A stretch of 64,000 bases of DNA from Metamycoplasma phocicerebrale (GCF_003383595.3 NZ_CP033058.2:248001-312000), one strand, 5' to 3'; shown: positions 27,137 through 38,563, numbered from the stretch's first letter. Notes: a model not told the origin generated them from the sequence alone. Program-made: numbers and translations.

Positions 27137-27200
27137 ATGCAATATTAATTGCCTCTAGCAAGTGGGAGAATTTTAATAAATAAATTCATTTGCACCACAA
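27137..27200 (+). promoter_or_regulatory. L1-type ribosomal protein leader, autoregulatory
   Basis: The core TAGCAAGTGGGAG (27156-27168) resembles the GUGGGAG-type L1-binding motif found in leaders of Firmicute L11-L1 operons. The arms TGCAA (27138-27142) and TTGCA (27190-27194) can close the element. Free L1 binding here would repress translation of both genes. Assigned from motif and context. Confidence 0.65.
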
Positions 27201-27219
27201 TTATCGAAAGGATTTTAAA

Positions 27220-27663
27220 ATGGCAAAAGAAATAGCAAAAAAAGCTAAATTACAATTTATGGCCGGACAAGCAAAACCAGGTCCAGCCTTAGCTGGTGTT
27301 GGAATTAATATGCCTGAATTTACAAAAGCATTTAATGACCAAACAAGAGAAAGAGGGGCTGAACCAGTTCCTGTTCTTATAACAGTATATAAAGACAAAT
27401 CATTTGATTTTAAATTATTTACTTCACCTACATCATTTAAATTAGTTCAAGCAGCTAAAGTTAAAAAAGGTAGTGGAGTACCAAACAAAGAAAAAATTGG
27501 CTCAATAACAATTGATCAATTAAAAGAAATTGCAGAATATAAAATGCCAGATATGAATGCAAATACAATTGAATCAGCAATGCGTCAAGTTGCTGGTACA
27601 GCTAAAAATATGGGCATTGCAGTTGAAGGTTATGAAGAATGATTAAAAGGTGGTGCTAACTAA
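27220..27663 (+). CDS. rplK: 50S ribosomal protein L11
   Basis: A 147-residue protein with the L11 hallmarks: FMAGQAKPGPALAGVGINM (the proline-rich NTD linker that contacts thiostrepton-site RNA), FKLFTSPTSFKLVQAAKVKKGS, and the C-terminal SAMRQVAGTAKNMGIAVEG. CGAAAGGA precedes ATG 27220, which fits better than an upstream in-frame codon. It builds the GTPase-associated stalk base with 23S rRNA. The stop codon overlaps the rplA ATG in TAATG. Confidence 0.97.
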
Positions 27664-28355
27664 TGGCTAAAAGAATTACAAAAAATGCTAAAGTTTTAAA
27701 AACATTAGTTAACAAAAAAGATGTTTATTCATTAGAAGATGCTATTAATTTAGCAAAAAAAGCATCTTTCGCTAAATTTGATGAATCATTAGACATAGCA
27801 ATTAGATTAAATTTAGACACTAGAAAATCAGATCAACAATTACGTGGAGCTGTTGTTTTACCAAATGGTACAGGAAAAACAGTTAAAGTGCTAGTTGCGA
27901 CAGATGATGTTACAGCTCAAAAAGCTGCTTTGGAAGCTGGCGCTGATTTAGTATACTCATCTGCTGAATTACCAGAAATTTTAAATCAAGACAAATATGA
28001 CTTTGATGTTATAGTTGCTGATCCTAAAATGATGTTAGTTTTAGGTAAATATGGTAAAAAACTTGGACCTAAAGGTTTAATGCCTAACCCTAAAACTGGA
28101 ACAGTTACAACGAACCCAGCTAAAGCTGTTGAAGAATTAAAAAAAGGTAAGGCAAATTACCGTGCTGACAAAGGTGGAATCATTCATGCTTCAGTTGGTA
28201 AAAAATCAATGGACACAGAAGCATTAGTTCAAAATGCAGAAACTTTAATTCAAACAATTAAGAGATTAAAACCACAAACAGTTAAAGGGACATATGTTTT
28301 AAACATAGTTGTTTCAACATCAATGGGTGCGTCTGTTAAAGTTAAACTTGATTAA
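27663..28355 (+). CDS. rplA: 50S ribosomal protein L1
   Basis: A 230-residue protein of normal length. It shows VRGAVVLPNGTGK-like QLRGAVVLPNGTGKTVKV, GKYGKKLGPKGLMPNPKTGTVT and ADKGGIIHASVGKKSM, all L1 signatures. It forms the mobile L1 stalk and in many bacteria represses its own operon through the leader. The start ATG overlaps the rplK stop codon, giving tight coupling. Confidence 0.97.
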   Translation: MAKRITKNAKVLKTLVNKKDVYSLEDAINLAKKASFAKFDESLDIAIRLNLDTRKSDQQLRGAVVLPNGTGKTVKVLVATDDVTAQKAALEAGADLVYSSAELPEILNQDKYDFDVIVADPKMMLVLGKYGKKLGPKGLMPNPKTGTVTTNPAKAVEELKKGKANYRADKGGIIHASVGKKSMDTEALVQNAETLIQTIKRLKPQTVKGTYVLNIVVSTSMGASVKVKLD

Positions 28356-28368
28356 TAAAAATATTTTA

Positions 28369-28396
28369 AAAATCCGGAGTACCGGATTTTTTATTA
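28369..28396. terminator. bidirectional terminator, rplA / eno
   Basis: AAATCCGG (28370-28377) pairs with CCGGATTT (28382-28389) around a 4-base loop, with T runs on each strand. Confidence 0.9.
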
Positions 28397-29773
28397 TTAT
28401 TTAATATTATTAAAGGCTTTTAGACCTGGATAAATACCTTTTTGTTTTAATTCATCTTCAATTTTAATTAAACGATTATATTTGGCGATCCTATCTGTTC
28501 TTGACATAGAACCTGTTTTAATTTCTCCGGTACTAAAAGCTACTGCTAAATCAGCTATAAAAGTATCTTCTGTTTCTCCTGATCTATGAGATATAACAGG
28601 AACTAAATTTGCTTCTTGAGACATTCTAATTGCTTTTATAGTTTCAGTTAAAGAACCTATTTGATTAATTTTAATTAAAGAAGCATTTATGGCTTTTTTA
28701 TCAATCGCCATTTGAATATATTTAGGATTTGTAACAATTAAATCATCCCCAACTAATTGAATTTTATTTCCATATTCTTTATTCATTTTTATAAAGCCTT
28801 CTCAATCATCTTCATGATGAGAGTCTTCAATAGAAATGATAGGATATTTATTAATTAATTTTCCATAGTATTTAACTAATTCATCACTACTAAATTCATA
28901 TTTATTTTTAGCATATTTTGAAAAACCCTCACGATTTTCATCAATAGCTTTCTTAAATTTTTTAAAAACATATTTCTTAGTTTTTTCATTATATATTTCC
29001 GAACTAGCTGCATCCAAGCAAATAGCAATAGAATTTTCTCCGCTTGTAGCAGGATTAAACCCTGCTTCTTTAATTGCTTTAACTAAAAAATCTAGAGCCT
29101 CTTCATGGGTATGAAGATTAGGAGCAAATCCGCCCTCATCACCAACTTGAGTGCCATGCCCTGCTTTTTTTAATAATTTTGCTAATGTATGAAAAACTTT
29201 ATTAGCCATTTGAAGAGCTTCTTTAAAAGTTTTTGCTCCTATTGGCATAATCATAAATTCTTGAAAATCAATTGTATTAGAAGCATGTTCACCACCGTTA
29301 ATAACATTTAACATTGGTACAGGTAAATAAAATTTAGATGTATTAAGTTTTTTTAACGAAGCTAAGTATTCATATAAAGGCTTTTTGGCTTCCATAGCCG
29401 CAGCCTTAGCTACAGCTAGCGAAACAGCTAATATTGCATTTGCTCCAAATCTAGATTTAGTTTCTGTTCCGTCTACTTCTATCATTAATTGGTCAATTAG
29501 TTCTTGATTTTTAACATCTTTGCCAATTAATAAGTTAGCTATTTCATTATTTATATGGTTACAGGCATTTTGAACACCTTTACCCCCAAATCAATTATTT
29601 TCATATTTAGTTCCCTTATCTCTTAATTCAAGAGATTCTTTAGAACCTGTTGAAGCACCTGAAGGAACTAATGCTTCAGCAAAAGCTTTTTTAGTGCTTA
29701 ATTCAACTTTAACAGTAGGATTTCCTCTACTATCTAGCACTTCATAAGCATATATTTTTTTAATTTTTGACAT
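28397..29773 (-). CDS. eno: enolase
   Basis: A 458-residue glycolytic enzyme converting 2-phosphoglycerate to phosphoenolpyruvate. The N-terminal [20 protein letters not shown] and [16 protein letters not shown], the [20 protein letters not shown] block with the active-site His and Glu, [21 protein letters not shown] and [18 protein letters not shown] are all recognisable. [11 protein letters not shown] departs from the more usual SIEDGLxExDW but keeps the Mg-binding Glu-Asp. AGGAG precedes the ATG. In many mycoplasmas enolase also appears at the cell surface and binds plasminogen. Confidence 0.97.
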
Positions 29774-29879
29774 ATAACTTATCTCCTCAATTTAATACCA
29801 TGTTTTATTTTAGGTATTGTAATAGATATATATATAAAATTATAAATTATTAATGTATTTTATTGATCTTAAAATAGTG

Positions 29880-29885
29880 TAAAAT
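29880..29885 (+). promoter_or_regulatory. -10 element, leaderless configuration
   Basis: TAAAAT seven bases before the ATG at 29893 and no Shine-Dalgarno, so transcription would begin at or next to the start codon. Confidence 0.55.
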
Positions 29886-29892
29886 TCTAATT

Positions 29893-30597
29893 ATGAACAA
29901 TTTATTAGAAAAAGAATTTAATTCATTCATAGATAACATAATGGAAATTCGCTTAGAAGATCCCCTAAAAGCAATTTATCTATTGGACGAAGGTCAAAAA
30001 CAATTTCCAATTAGCGCAATGCAAAAGGAAATAGAAGCAATAAGAAACTCAATTACATTTCAATTAAAGAAAAACAATTTAATAACTAAAACATCATTAG
30101 ATACCTTAAGTTTAATTAACTCATTAAAAAACAAAAAAATGGATTACATTTTTATGTTGAATTATAATGAACTAAAAAAACGAGATATATCAAAATATCT
30201 TTCAGAATTTCAACATTTTTTTGAAGGAAAAGGTTTTGATAATTCTGGTTTTCAAACCCTTATATATGATTTATTACAAACTAAAAATGTAGATTATGAT
30301 TACAAAGTTAAAAATGAAATTATAAATCCTAAAAAAGATGGCTCATTTTTAAAAAATCCATCAATTGCAAAATTAGAAAAAGAAATATTAGAATCGTTTA
30401 ATAAAGATATAGCCAAAAGTAAAATAGCGCGTCAAGTTTTTAGCGCTTATTTATTTCAAAATTGAATAGATATATTGAAAAATAAAACTATAGAAGACCA
30501 TAAAATTATTGAAAATGTAACAGCAGTTCTATTCAATGAAAAAGAAGAAAAAGATTTAAATGAATCTGAAAAAATCTTATATGCATTATTTAAATAA
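29893..30597 (+). CDS. DUF3196-like helical-repeat protein
   Basis: A 234-residue, mostly helical, lysine-rich protein with no membrane segment. Its start (IRLEDPLKAIYLLDEGQKQFPISAMQKEIEAI) looks like TPR-like helical hairpins and resembles from memory the mollicute family DUF3196 (M. pneumoniae MPN330/MG237 type). I cannot assign a role. The last 45 residues follow a TGA Trp codon. It is transcribed divergently from enolase and followed by tig, whose promoter overlaps its last codons. Confidence 0.55.
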
Positions 30598-30601
30598 ATA
30601 A

Positions 30602-30610
30602 TGTTATAAT
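30602..30610 (+). promoter_or_regulatory. extended -10 promoter of tig
   Basis: TGTTATAAT matches the extended -10 consensus (TG-N-TATAAT), immediately after the upstream stop codon. AAGGAGA (30631-30637) is the ribosome-binding site. Confidence 0.6.
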
Positions 30611-30641
30611 ATTTACATAATTTTTTATTCAAGGAGACACA

Positions 30642-32036
30642 ATGTCAAGAAAATTAAACAATGATAAAACAGAATTAATAATCGATTATACTTTAGAAGG
30701 TGAAGAATGAGCTAAGGCAATAGCTAAAGCAAAGCAAAAAATGGTGCAAGAAATTACTGTTCCAGGTTTTAGAAAAGGTAAAGCTCCTCTACGTGAAGCT
30801 GAAAAACATATCGATTACTCTAAATTAATTAATAAAGCAGTTAGAAATAACTTAGAAAATGTATATAAAGAACATATTTTAACACAAGTTAAAGATGAAG
30901 ATAATTTAAGTGATTATTCTCCTTCTTTAGATTTTAAAGAAATATCTTTAGAAAAAGCAACATATGAATTTACTTTTCCTTTATTTCCTTCTGTTAAATT
31001 AGGCGATTATAAAAAATTAGAAATTAAATTGCCAAAATTAGAAATAACAAATGAAGATTTAAAAAATACAGAAAAAGAAATTTTGGAAAAATATGTTGTT
31101 ATGCTAGATTCAGAAGGGCCAATTAAACTTAATGATGAAGTAGTATTTGATTTTGAAGGCTTTATTAATGGAGAAAAATTTGAAGGTGGAGAAGCAAATG
31201 ACTTTAATTTAAAAATTGGATCAAAACAATTTATCCCAGGCTTTGAAGAAAAAATGATAGGGTTAAAGAAAAATGAATCTAAAGATTTAAATTTAAAATT
31301 TCCAGAAAGCTATCATGTAAAAGATTTAGCAGGAAAAGATGTTGTATTTAAAGTTACTATTCATTCAATTAAAACACCAGATTATCCAAAAGTTAATGAA
31401 CAATTTTTAAAAGAGGTTCAAATCAATTCTTTAGTTAAAGACAAAGCTAGTTATGATGAATTTTTAGCACATAATGCTTTGAAAAATAAGTATTCAGTAT
31501 TAGTAAAAGAATTTATGGATAAAGCAATTGAAAAATTGATGAAGAATTCAGAAATTAAAATGTCAAAAATTATAGTAAAAGAAGAAGCTGAAAAATATTA
31601 CAAAAACTTTTTACAAAGTTTAAGCCAACAAGGTATTACTGAAAAAGATTATTTGGAATTTACTGGAACTACAAAAGATCAAATAGTTGATAATTATTCA
31701 ACAGAAGCAACTAAAAACTTATCACAATCATTTTTATTAGGAAAAATAGTTGATGTTGAAAAAATAAAAGTAAGTGAAGAACAATATAACAAAGAATTAG
31801 AAAAACTTTCAAGTATTTATTCAATAGGATTAGAACAAATAAAATCATTCTTTACTTTACAAAGATATGAACAACAAAAATTATCAGAATTAATATATCA
31901 AAAATTAGCTGAATTAAATGATTCAGAACATTTATCTACTTATAGAGATGCTATTAAGAAAATAGAAGATTATGAAGAAAAAGGCACAAGATCAATAGTA
32001 TCAATAAATAAAGAAAAACATCAAGAAAAAAAATAA
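30642..32036 (+). CDS. tig: trigger factor
   Basis: A 464-residue ribosome-bound chaperone and peptidyl-prolyl isomerase. The ribosome-docking signature PGFRKGKAP is at residues 41-49. The FKBP-like domain spans about 150-240 (VVFDFEGFINGEKFEGGEANDFNLKIG followed by PGFEEKMIGL). The C-terminal helical arms make up the rest and end in a lysine-rich tail. It is transcribed from its own extended -10 promoter. The minus-strand gene downstream ends one base after this stop codon. Confidence 0.95.
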
Positions 32037-32037
32037 A

Positions 32038-32058
32038 TTAGCTTTTTGCTAATTTTTT
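32038..32058 (+). terminator. tig terminator lying inside the end of the convergent gene
   Basis: TTAGC (32038-32042) pairs with GCTAA (32048-32052), then TTTTTTT. The left arm contains the stop codon of the minus-strand gene. Confidence 0.7.
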
Positions 32059-32937
32059 TATGCTATTTTTATTTTCTTTAACTAATTTTTTATCTATAAT
32101 TTGTTTTTGAATTTTGAGTATAGCTATTGAAAAACCTCAAAAAATTGTATATATTATAAAACTACCTAATATAGTAAAAAATGGATATACCAAAGTCGGA
32201 ATTCAAGGTTTTAATTTTTTAAAAACAGGTATGTTTGAAATTAAAGGAGACCCATAACGGTGCGACATATTAAATAAATTAGGTTCAAAATCAGTTTTAT
32301 TATTTATATCTAATTGGTAAATTATTTCGTTACCAATTATTATTAGTATAAAAATAATAATAAACAATATATACCCACTTAAAATATTTTTTCAATTATA
32401 TTTAATTGCTTGGCTCAAAACTGTTCAAATACCCAAAACTAATAGTATTCCATGATAAATCATTGTGTGGTTTGATATAAAAACATTTTTAGTAAAAACA
32501 TCACCAGGATAAAACATAACAAAACACCCTGATCATAAATTCATAATACTTAAATAGGAAAGAAAAGTATTGCTTATTATTTTATGTTTTGATGGTATAG
32601 CTAAATAAATAGGAATTAAATATAAAGGCATAGAACATAAAACCATTGGAAAGGCTCAAGTGTTGTTTTTATATTCACCAAAATTACTACCAGTTGCATA
32701 AATTTGCTTTAATAATTCTATAAAAAACAAAGGAATATACAATACTAAAAACACTAGTTTAGTTTGCAACGAATTAGGTTTTTTAATTATAGATACAAGG
32801 AAAATTGAAATTTTTAAAAAAATAATTAAATATGTTAAATGAAATCAACCATAAAAATTGGGTTCTTCAAAATTAAAAGAAGAAAAAAATGAATACAACT
32901 TATTATTATCATTATTTATATTTCAAAAAACACTCAT
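32038..32937 (-). CDS. YwaF/TP0381-like integral membrane protein
   Basis: A 299-residue multi-pass protein with about seven hydrophobic segments. It has eleven Trp codons written TGA, which hides it under the standard code. The features WAFPMVLCSMPLYLIPI, NLWSGCFVMFYPGDVF and FISNHTMIYHGILLVLGI match the pattern L-P-L-x-LC-s, G-x(5)-l-x-P-d and F-x-s-H-x(4)-h of the TP0381/YwaF membrane family, of unknown role. AAAGGA precedes the ATG, and TATAAT on the minus strand lies at 32967-32972. It is separated by a terminator from the F1-like gene cluster upstream. Confidence 0.65.
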
Positions 32938-33006
32938 TTTATTTCCTTTATTATTAAATTTTTAATATTATAACTAATAATAATCTTTTTTGTTTAATCG
33001 ATAATC

Positions 33007-33032
33007 AAAAAAGCTGACAAATGCCAGCTTTG
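33007..33032 (-). terminator. terminator ending the F1-like ATPase accessory operon
   Basis: On the minus strand AAGCTGG and CAGCTT form a hairpin followed by TTTTTT. It closes the five-gene operon 20 bases after its last stop codon. Confidence 0.82.
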
Positions 33033-33051
33033 CATAACATTAAAGTATTTT

Positions 33052-35112
33052 TTATAAAACAATCATTATAATTGAGCAAATAATAATAGCTAAAATAATT
33101 GAGGTACTTGTAATTAAAAGTTTATTTATTTTAAGCTTCTTTATTGAATTTCTTTTTATAATAATAAAAATTATTGAAGATAAAATAAGCAAGCTTGATA
33201 ATCCTAATAATACATAACCTACTTTATTTATTATTTTATTATTTTTCTTATTGTTAATTTTAATTTTATCATTAGCTATTTTATAAGCTTTTTCAAATTG
33301 TGGTTTATACTTCGCGTCACTAAGTGGCTTATTATCAACTAGTAAAGATAATGTTTCAAAATTTGTCATTATATTTTTAATTTCATTAACATAATAATCA
33401 TATCAATTAAAAATGTCAAATGTTCTAGGTTTTGTAGAAGCAATTAATCTTGATATTTGCATATTTATTAAATTATAATAACTATTAATTGTTGATAAAC
33501 TATAATTGCTTTTGTTAAATTTCTCAGTTATGATTTTTTCATTAATTTTAATAATAGCTTTAAATCTTAATAAAACATCTTTCAATGAATTCGATAGATA
33601 GTAAAAATAATCATTGCTATTTATAGATGAAGAAAATAAACTTGTCAATAATAAATATTTAGATTCATGTATTCCACTATTAACTATATAATTAGAATTA
33701 TTTTTTAAATAATTTGTTGTTGTAGCGGAAATTATATCATTAGATTTTTTAATATATTTTTCACTATTTGTTAAGGTAACTCCAGCATTTATTAAATTAT
33801 ATAATGCGTCTCTTAGAACATCATTTCGCAATAACTCATAATTAATTTTTTCATCTACACCTAAAGCATCGATAAGTTTAAAATACATTTTTTGATTTTC
33901 ATTAATTATTTTTTCATAAACATAATTTAAAGCTTTTTGTTCTGGGCTTGTATTAATAATTAATTCTGCCTTATAAGGTCTAAATTTTTTAGTTACTTGG
34001 TCTAAAATTTTGACATTAGCCAATACTTTTTGACCGTTTTTTTCTAAACTATCAACAATATATTTATATCTTGTGTTTATTGGATTATTAAAGAAAAAAA
34101 CTAAGGATTTATTTTTTTCATCAGCCGAATTAAAATAACTAATTAATTCATCTGCATTTTTTGTAGTAAGTAAACTTGAAATATTTGGAATTAGATTTGG
34201 TAAAGCTTGAATTTGTTCTTCTGAATCAAATTTTTTCTTTGGCTTGTCTCCAGGAACCAAATCAGGTTTTGCAAGTGGATCATCATCTTTGTTTTGTTGT
34301 TTTTCATCTAATACAAAATTTTTGTTTTGTTCTAAATCAAAATTTACAAACTTTTTATGAAAATTTTTGATTATATATTCTTCCCAACTTTTGTAGCCTT
34401 CTGGAACACTAAAACTCATTCCATTAATTACATTTTCCTTATCTTGTCAACTACCAAAACTAATTTTTATGTCCTTCCCAATTTTTGGAATATCGTCAGC
34501 ATTAAAAAGCATTTTTGGCAATTCTTTATTCAATGATTTTAAATAATCATTTGTTAATTTTTCTAATCTCTTTTTTTCTATAGAGTTAATTTCTTCATTT
34601 TTCTTTTTTATTTTGCCATTAGGTTTTATTTGTTCTTCATAATTTGTTTCAACATTTAAGCCAACCTTTATATTTTCATAAGTTTTATTTTCATATGATA
34701 TTTCTGAAATATTATATTTTTTATTTTTAGCCAAAACAAATGGAAAAACAATGCTGAAACCAAAAGCAGTTGATGGATTTTTTAAAATTTCAGTTTTATT
34801 TTTTTTCAAAAATTGTATTATATTTTGTGTATAAATTAATTTCTCTAAATTACTCTTAAAATCTTTTTCTAAATCTTTAATCAATTTATTTTTTTCATTC
34901 TCAAAATAATTAATTGTAAAATCAACTATTGGTTCTAGTCCGCTTTTTATACTATCTTTAGTTATTTTTTCAAAATCATCAAAATCTTTTGCAACATCAG
35001 GTTGCTTTTTATTTTCAAAATTCTTATTTAAAGATCCAGAAATTACAACTGTAGGTATTAACGCTACTGATGGTATAGCGCTTAAAATTAAAAGACTATT
35101 TTTTATCTTCAT
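33052..35112 (-). CDS. F1-like ATPase-associated subunit, MSC_0620-like
   Basis: A 686-residue protein assembled across TGA Trp codons at 34447 and 33403. Residues 5-26 are an N-terminal membrane anchor or uncleaved signal (no lipobox Cys). A polar extracytoplasmic region of about 560 residues follows, including an acidic-basic linker near 270-300. Two C-terminal membrane helices enclose a short KRNSIKKLKINK loop. The length, topology and position as last of five genes match the MSC_0620 family of the mycoplasma F1-like ATPase clusters. It probably links the cytosolic ATPase to an external partner. The start overlaps the previous gene by 17 bases. Confidence 0.65.
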
Positions 35113-35572
35113 AATTTCTATCTCCTATTAGTTGTAAATTTTGTTTTAAAGTTTCGATATATAATTTTTGATTTAAAGAATTTTTTTCTATATACTGATC
35201 CAAAGACAACCCTATTTTTTGCAATGAATTATAATAATTTATTTTATTAACTAAATCTTTTATTTCTTCTTTATTATTAATTCTTTTTGTGGCTTTTTTA
35301 TAAATGTTCTCTTTATTGAAAGTATTAATTGTTACAACATTGTCTGAAACTATTAAATTTGTATTTATTAAAAATAAATAAAATTCTTTATTTTCATCTA
35401 AATCTTTTATTTTGATTATTGTATTATCATAAGCCATAATAGAATTAGAATTAATTAAAAGTCAATCATCTTCTTCATCAATATTAATGTATAATTCTCC
35501 ATTTCGAATTATTATTTTTTTATCATTTAAAAAGTTTATTGTTATTTTAAATGAAGTGTTTTTATTATCCAT
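35096..35572 (-). CDS. F1-like ATPase epsilon-like subunit, MSC_0621-like
   Basis: A 158-residue protein with a beta-rich N-terminal 85 residues and a C-terminal helical hairpin (NKEEIKDLVNKINYYNSLQ and ENSLNQKLYIETLKQNL), the layout of an F-type ATPase epsilon subunit. Sequence identity to true epsilon is low. The assignment rests on domain layout and on the gene order membrane protein, small protein, gamma-like, epsilon-like, MSC_0620-like. The ATG overlaps the preceding stop codon (TAATG). Confidence 0.6.
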
Positions 35573-36480
35573 TATTTAACACCTCCATTTTTTTGATTAG
35601 ATCTAGTCAACAATACAATTTCTTCTATTTCTTTTTCTCTTTTGATTCTAATAGTTTTCTTTTTAATTGATTGAATTTCTTCTTCTATTTCATTAATAAT
35701 TTTGTTTGTTGTGACTAAATCGTTTTTACCATTATAAAATGAAGATTCTATTATTAATGAATATATAGCATTTTCTAAAAATATATTTATTTCATTATCA
35801 ATAAAGTCATCTATTTTAGGATATATTTTGTAATTAGTTATATCAAATGAATAAGAATTTATTTCTTCATGATTTACTAGTTTATTTACATCAAAACGAT
35901 CAATAGGTAGGATTGTGAAATAACCATTGTAATTTCTGTTTGTATTTAAAACAAAGTTAACTTCAGCATAATTATTTTCAATGCTAAGAATTCTTATAAA
36001 TTGACTTAAAATTAAAGGAATGTTTTTTGTTTGTTTTTCTTCTTCGGTTATTGATTTAATAATGTTTAAATTATTTTGATTGCAAAATTCATTTGCTCTT
36101 TGTCCTATAGCTATAAAATCATCATGTTTTTTATTAATAACATTTAAAAGATTTTTTTCATATCTACTATAAGAATCTGTTGAGTATTTTTGATTTTCAG
36201 TTAAATAAATTCATAAAGTTGATCTCTTTTTCAAAAATTTATTTATTTTTTCTATCATTTTATTTTTAAACACTTTGTTATGAATAAGTTTATTTTTTAT
36301 AGCATATTTTTGAGATACTGAATTTATTAAATTTATATTAATCAAAGCATTAGAAATATTAAATTTTAGTTTTTTAGTCAATTTCATTATGTTAATAAGA
36401 AGAATATTTTTAGTACTATTGACTTTCGTTAATATATTCTTCAAATTGTGTAGTTTTTCTTCTCATTTTTTTAAATGCAT
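35572..36480 (-). CDS. F1-like ATPase gamma-like subunit, MSC_0622-like
   Basis: A 302-residue protein. Long N-terminal (residues 1-60) and C-terminal (residues 250-295) charged helices flank a mixed central domain, as in F1 gamma, where the terminal helices make the rotor coiled coil. The C-terminus IINEIEEEIQSIKKKTIRIKREKEIEEIV resembles the gamma C-terminal helix in pattern only. AAGGTGAT precedes the ATG. I infer gamma-like function from architecture and gene order. Confidence 0.6.
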
Positions 36481-36485
36481 ATTTA

Positions 36486-36983
36486 TCACCTTATTACATT
36501 TTTTTTGCTAAAATAAATTTCTAGTTTTTGTCTTAGTCTTATTGCTATCCCGCTCATAATTTCAACTACAAAACCATTAGATAATAAATTTTTAATTTCT
36601 AAATTTAATATTTCCAAAGTTTTTTTATTTAATGTTGCATTTTTAGATCTTAAATCAATAGATTCAAAATTTGTAGTTATTGCATTTTCAAGAGTTGGTA
36701 CTAAAAAATAATCATTTAACTTTTTTGATAATTTATATTTGATAATAAAGTTATCATATATAACATCAAATCTATTAATTAAGGCATCTTCTATTTTTTT
36801 AATTAATTCATCAGTATAAGAATTCTGCAAACCATTAAAAGATTTTAAATTAACTGTAGAAATCAATTTATAAAATGAAATAAATTTATTGTTATCTTGT
36901 AGGGTTTCATAAATATTGTTCATTTTTTCAATTTCTTTTAGTGATTCAATTAAATTCTTTCTTTCATTATTATTTTTTTTCAT
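36486..36983 (-). CDS. F1-like ATPase-associated small protein, MSC_0623-like
   Basis: A 165-residue soluble, mostly helical protein ending in a lysine-rich tail; no motif is recognised. Its position between the gamma-like and the membrane-protein gene, and its size, match the MSC_0623 family. An ATGA overlap with the upstream gene indicates coupled translation. A delta- or b-like connecting role is possible but unsupported. Confidence 0.55.
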   Translation of the reverse strand: MKKNNNERKNLIESLKEIEKMNNIYETLQDNNKFISFYKLISTVNLKSFNGLQNSYTDELIKKIEDALINRFDVIYDNFIIKYKLSKKLNDYFLVPTLENAITTNFESIDLRSKNATLNKKTLEILNLEIKNLLSNGFVVEIMSGIAIRLRQKLEIYFSKKNVIR

Positions 36984-38437
36984 TATTTAGCCTCGCTTAA
37001 TTCTTTTTTATTCTTTGTTAGTCTAAATAAAGTAATGCCTAATTGCATCAAACTAATTGTATTAAAGCCAATCGACAATGCTAAAGTTGTAATTATAAAT
37101 ATTAAGTTTAATGATAAAGGAGAATCAATATTATAAAAAGCTTCATTGTTATGTGAAATTAACAAAGCATTTAGACCATTAAGTATTAAAGTTATTGTTA
37201 TAAATAGTGTTATTATTTGAATAAATATAGTTGCATAAACATTTTCTGAATTGTTTTGCAATCTATATAAAAGAATCATTGTAATAGAATTTAAAGCTGC
37301 TATTAATAATAAAATATTATTAACTAAAGTGCTTTTGCTAATTAAAGTAATTATAGCTATTGTTATTCAAACAATGGATAAGCAGAAGCCTAAAATAATA
37401 TTTTTAGATAATGTACTTTTCATTTTCATTTTTTTAACAAAAGAAAACAACATGTAGAATACAAAAATTCCTATAATTGGTATTAAACCCAATAAGTATA
37501 AAAAGTTATTTGAACTATATAATTTTCCTATTACATTGCTTGAGTTTTTGTAAAATAAAACTCTTATAAACCAAACAATAGTACTAAAACCAAAAATAGA
37601 TCATAATACTAATTTTTCTTTTATTGATTTAAAATTATATTTTTTAGAACTTATATCAGCTATTTTTTCTATATTAGTTCCAAAAAAACATAAAAGAATA
37701 AAAGCAAAAAACAAAATTACAAAAAATAAATTTTTTATATCATTTTTCGAAAACATATCAACAAATCAATTGTGAATAATATTGTTGTTTAAAAAATCAA
37801 ATTTATCACCTTTTATGCTAAATATTCATATTGTTAAAGTAATAAAAAATGCTAATACGAATGAGCTTCTAGAAATTATAGAAATAATTGTTAATTTGTT
37901 ATTGCTATATACTATTGGATTAGTTTTCTTTTTTATTTTATATGAATAAATTGAATAAGCGATATCTAAAAATAATAATGGCAAACAAATTAATGATAAA
38001 TAATAGTAATCTAGTGTGTCTAATTTAAAAAAAGTAAATAGAAGAATAAAGGCCAAACAAGAAAATAATAAATAAGTAATAAACCAAGGAATATATTTTT
38101 TTGTATAAACTTTATTATCAATAACATTTGAATAGTTTTTTGAAATAGAATAAATAAAAATACTTGCCAAAAAAAATAACCTAAATAGAACAATATAATT
38201 AAGTCTTTCTGTAGTTAAATTAGAAAAAACTAAAAAATACTGTAAATCTTTATTTATAAAAAGTTTATTAGCTAATAAAGTTCTTGATGAAAAAAACAAT
38301 AATAATATCGAACTTATAGCAAAAAAACTTAATAATATAGATTTAAAAATTATAGTTAAGGAATTTCTTTTTTTATTGTTTGCTAAAGTTTCGAAATCAT
38401 CATATATTTTTTTTTGCTCTATTTTTGCATTTTCCAT
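36983..38437 (-). CDS. F1-like ATPase-associated membrane protein, MSC_0624-like
   Basis: A 484-residue polytopic membrane protein with roughly 12 or 13 hydrophobic helices, no charged pore residues of an F0 a or c subunit, and no transporter motif that I recognise. GGAG directly upstream favours ATG 38437 over ATG 38449. It is first in a five-gene overlapping operon matching MSC_0624 to MSC_0620. In the mycoplasma F1-like systems this gene replaces a conventional proton-channel sector, so the ATPase is thought to drive something other than proton flow. Confidence 0.62.
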
Positions 38438-38527
38438 TTTCAACTCCATAATAATATATATTAATTATTTTATTCTAATAATATTAAATAATGGGTATAT
38501 TTTACACTTATTAATAAATTTAATAAA

Positions 38528-38562
38528 AAAATAACTCCTTTTATTAAAGGAATTATATTTTT
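38528..38562 (-). terminator. degV terminator
   Basis: AACTCCTTT (38533-38541) pairs with AAAGGAATT (38546-38554, one G-T pair). On the minus strand it is followed by TTTTTTT. Confidence 0.78.
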
Positions 38563-38563
38563 A

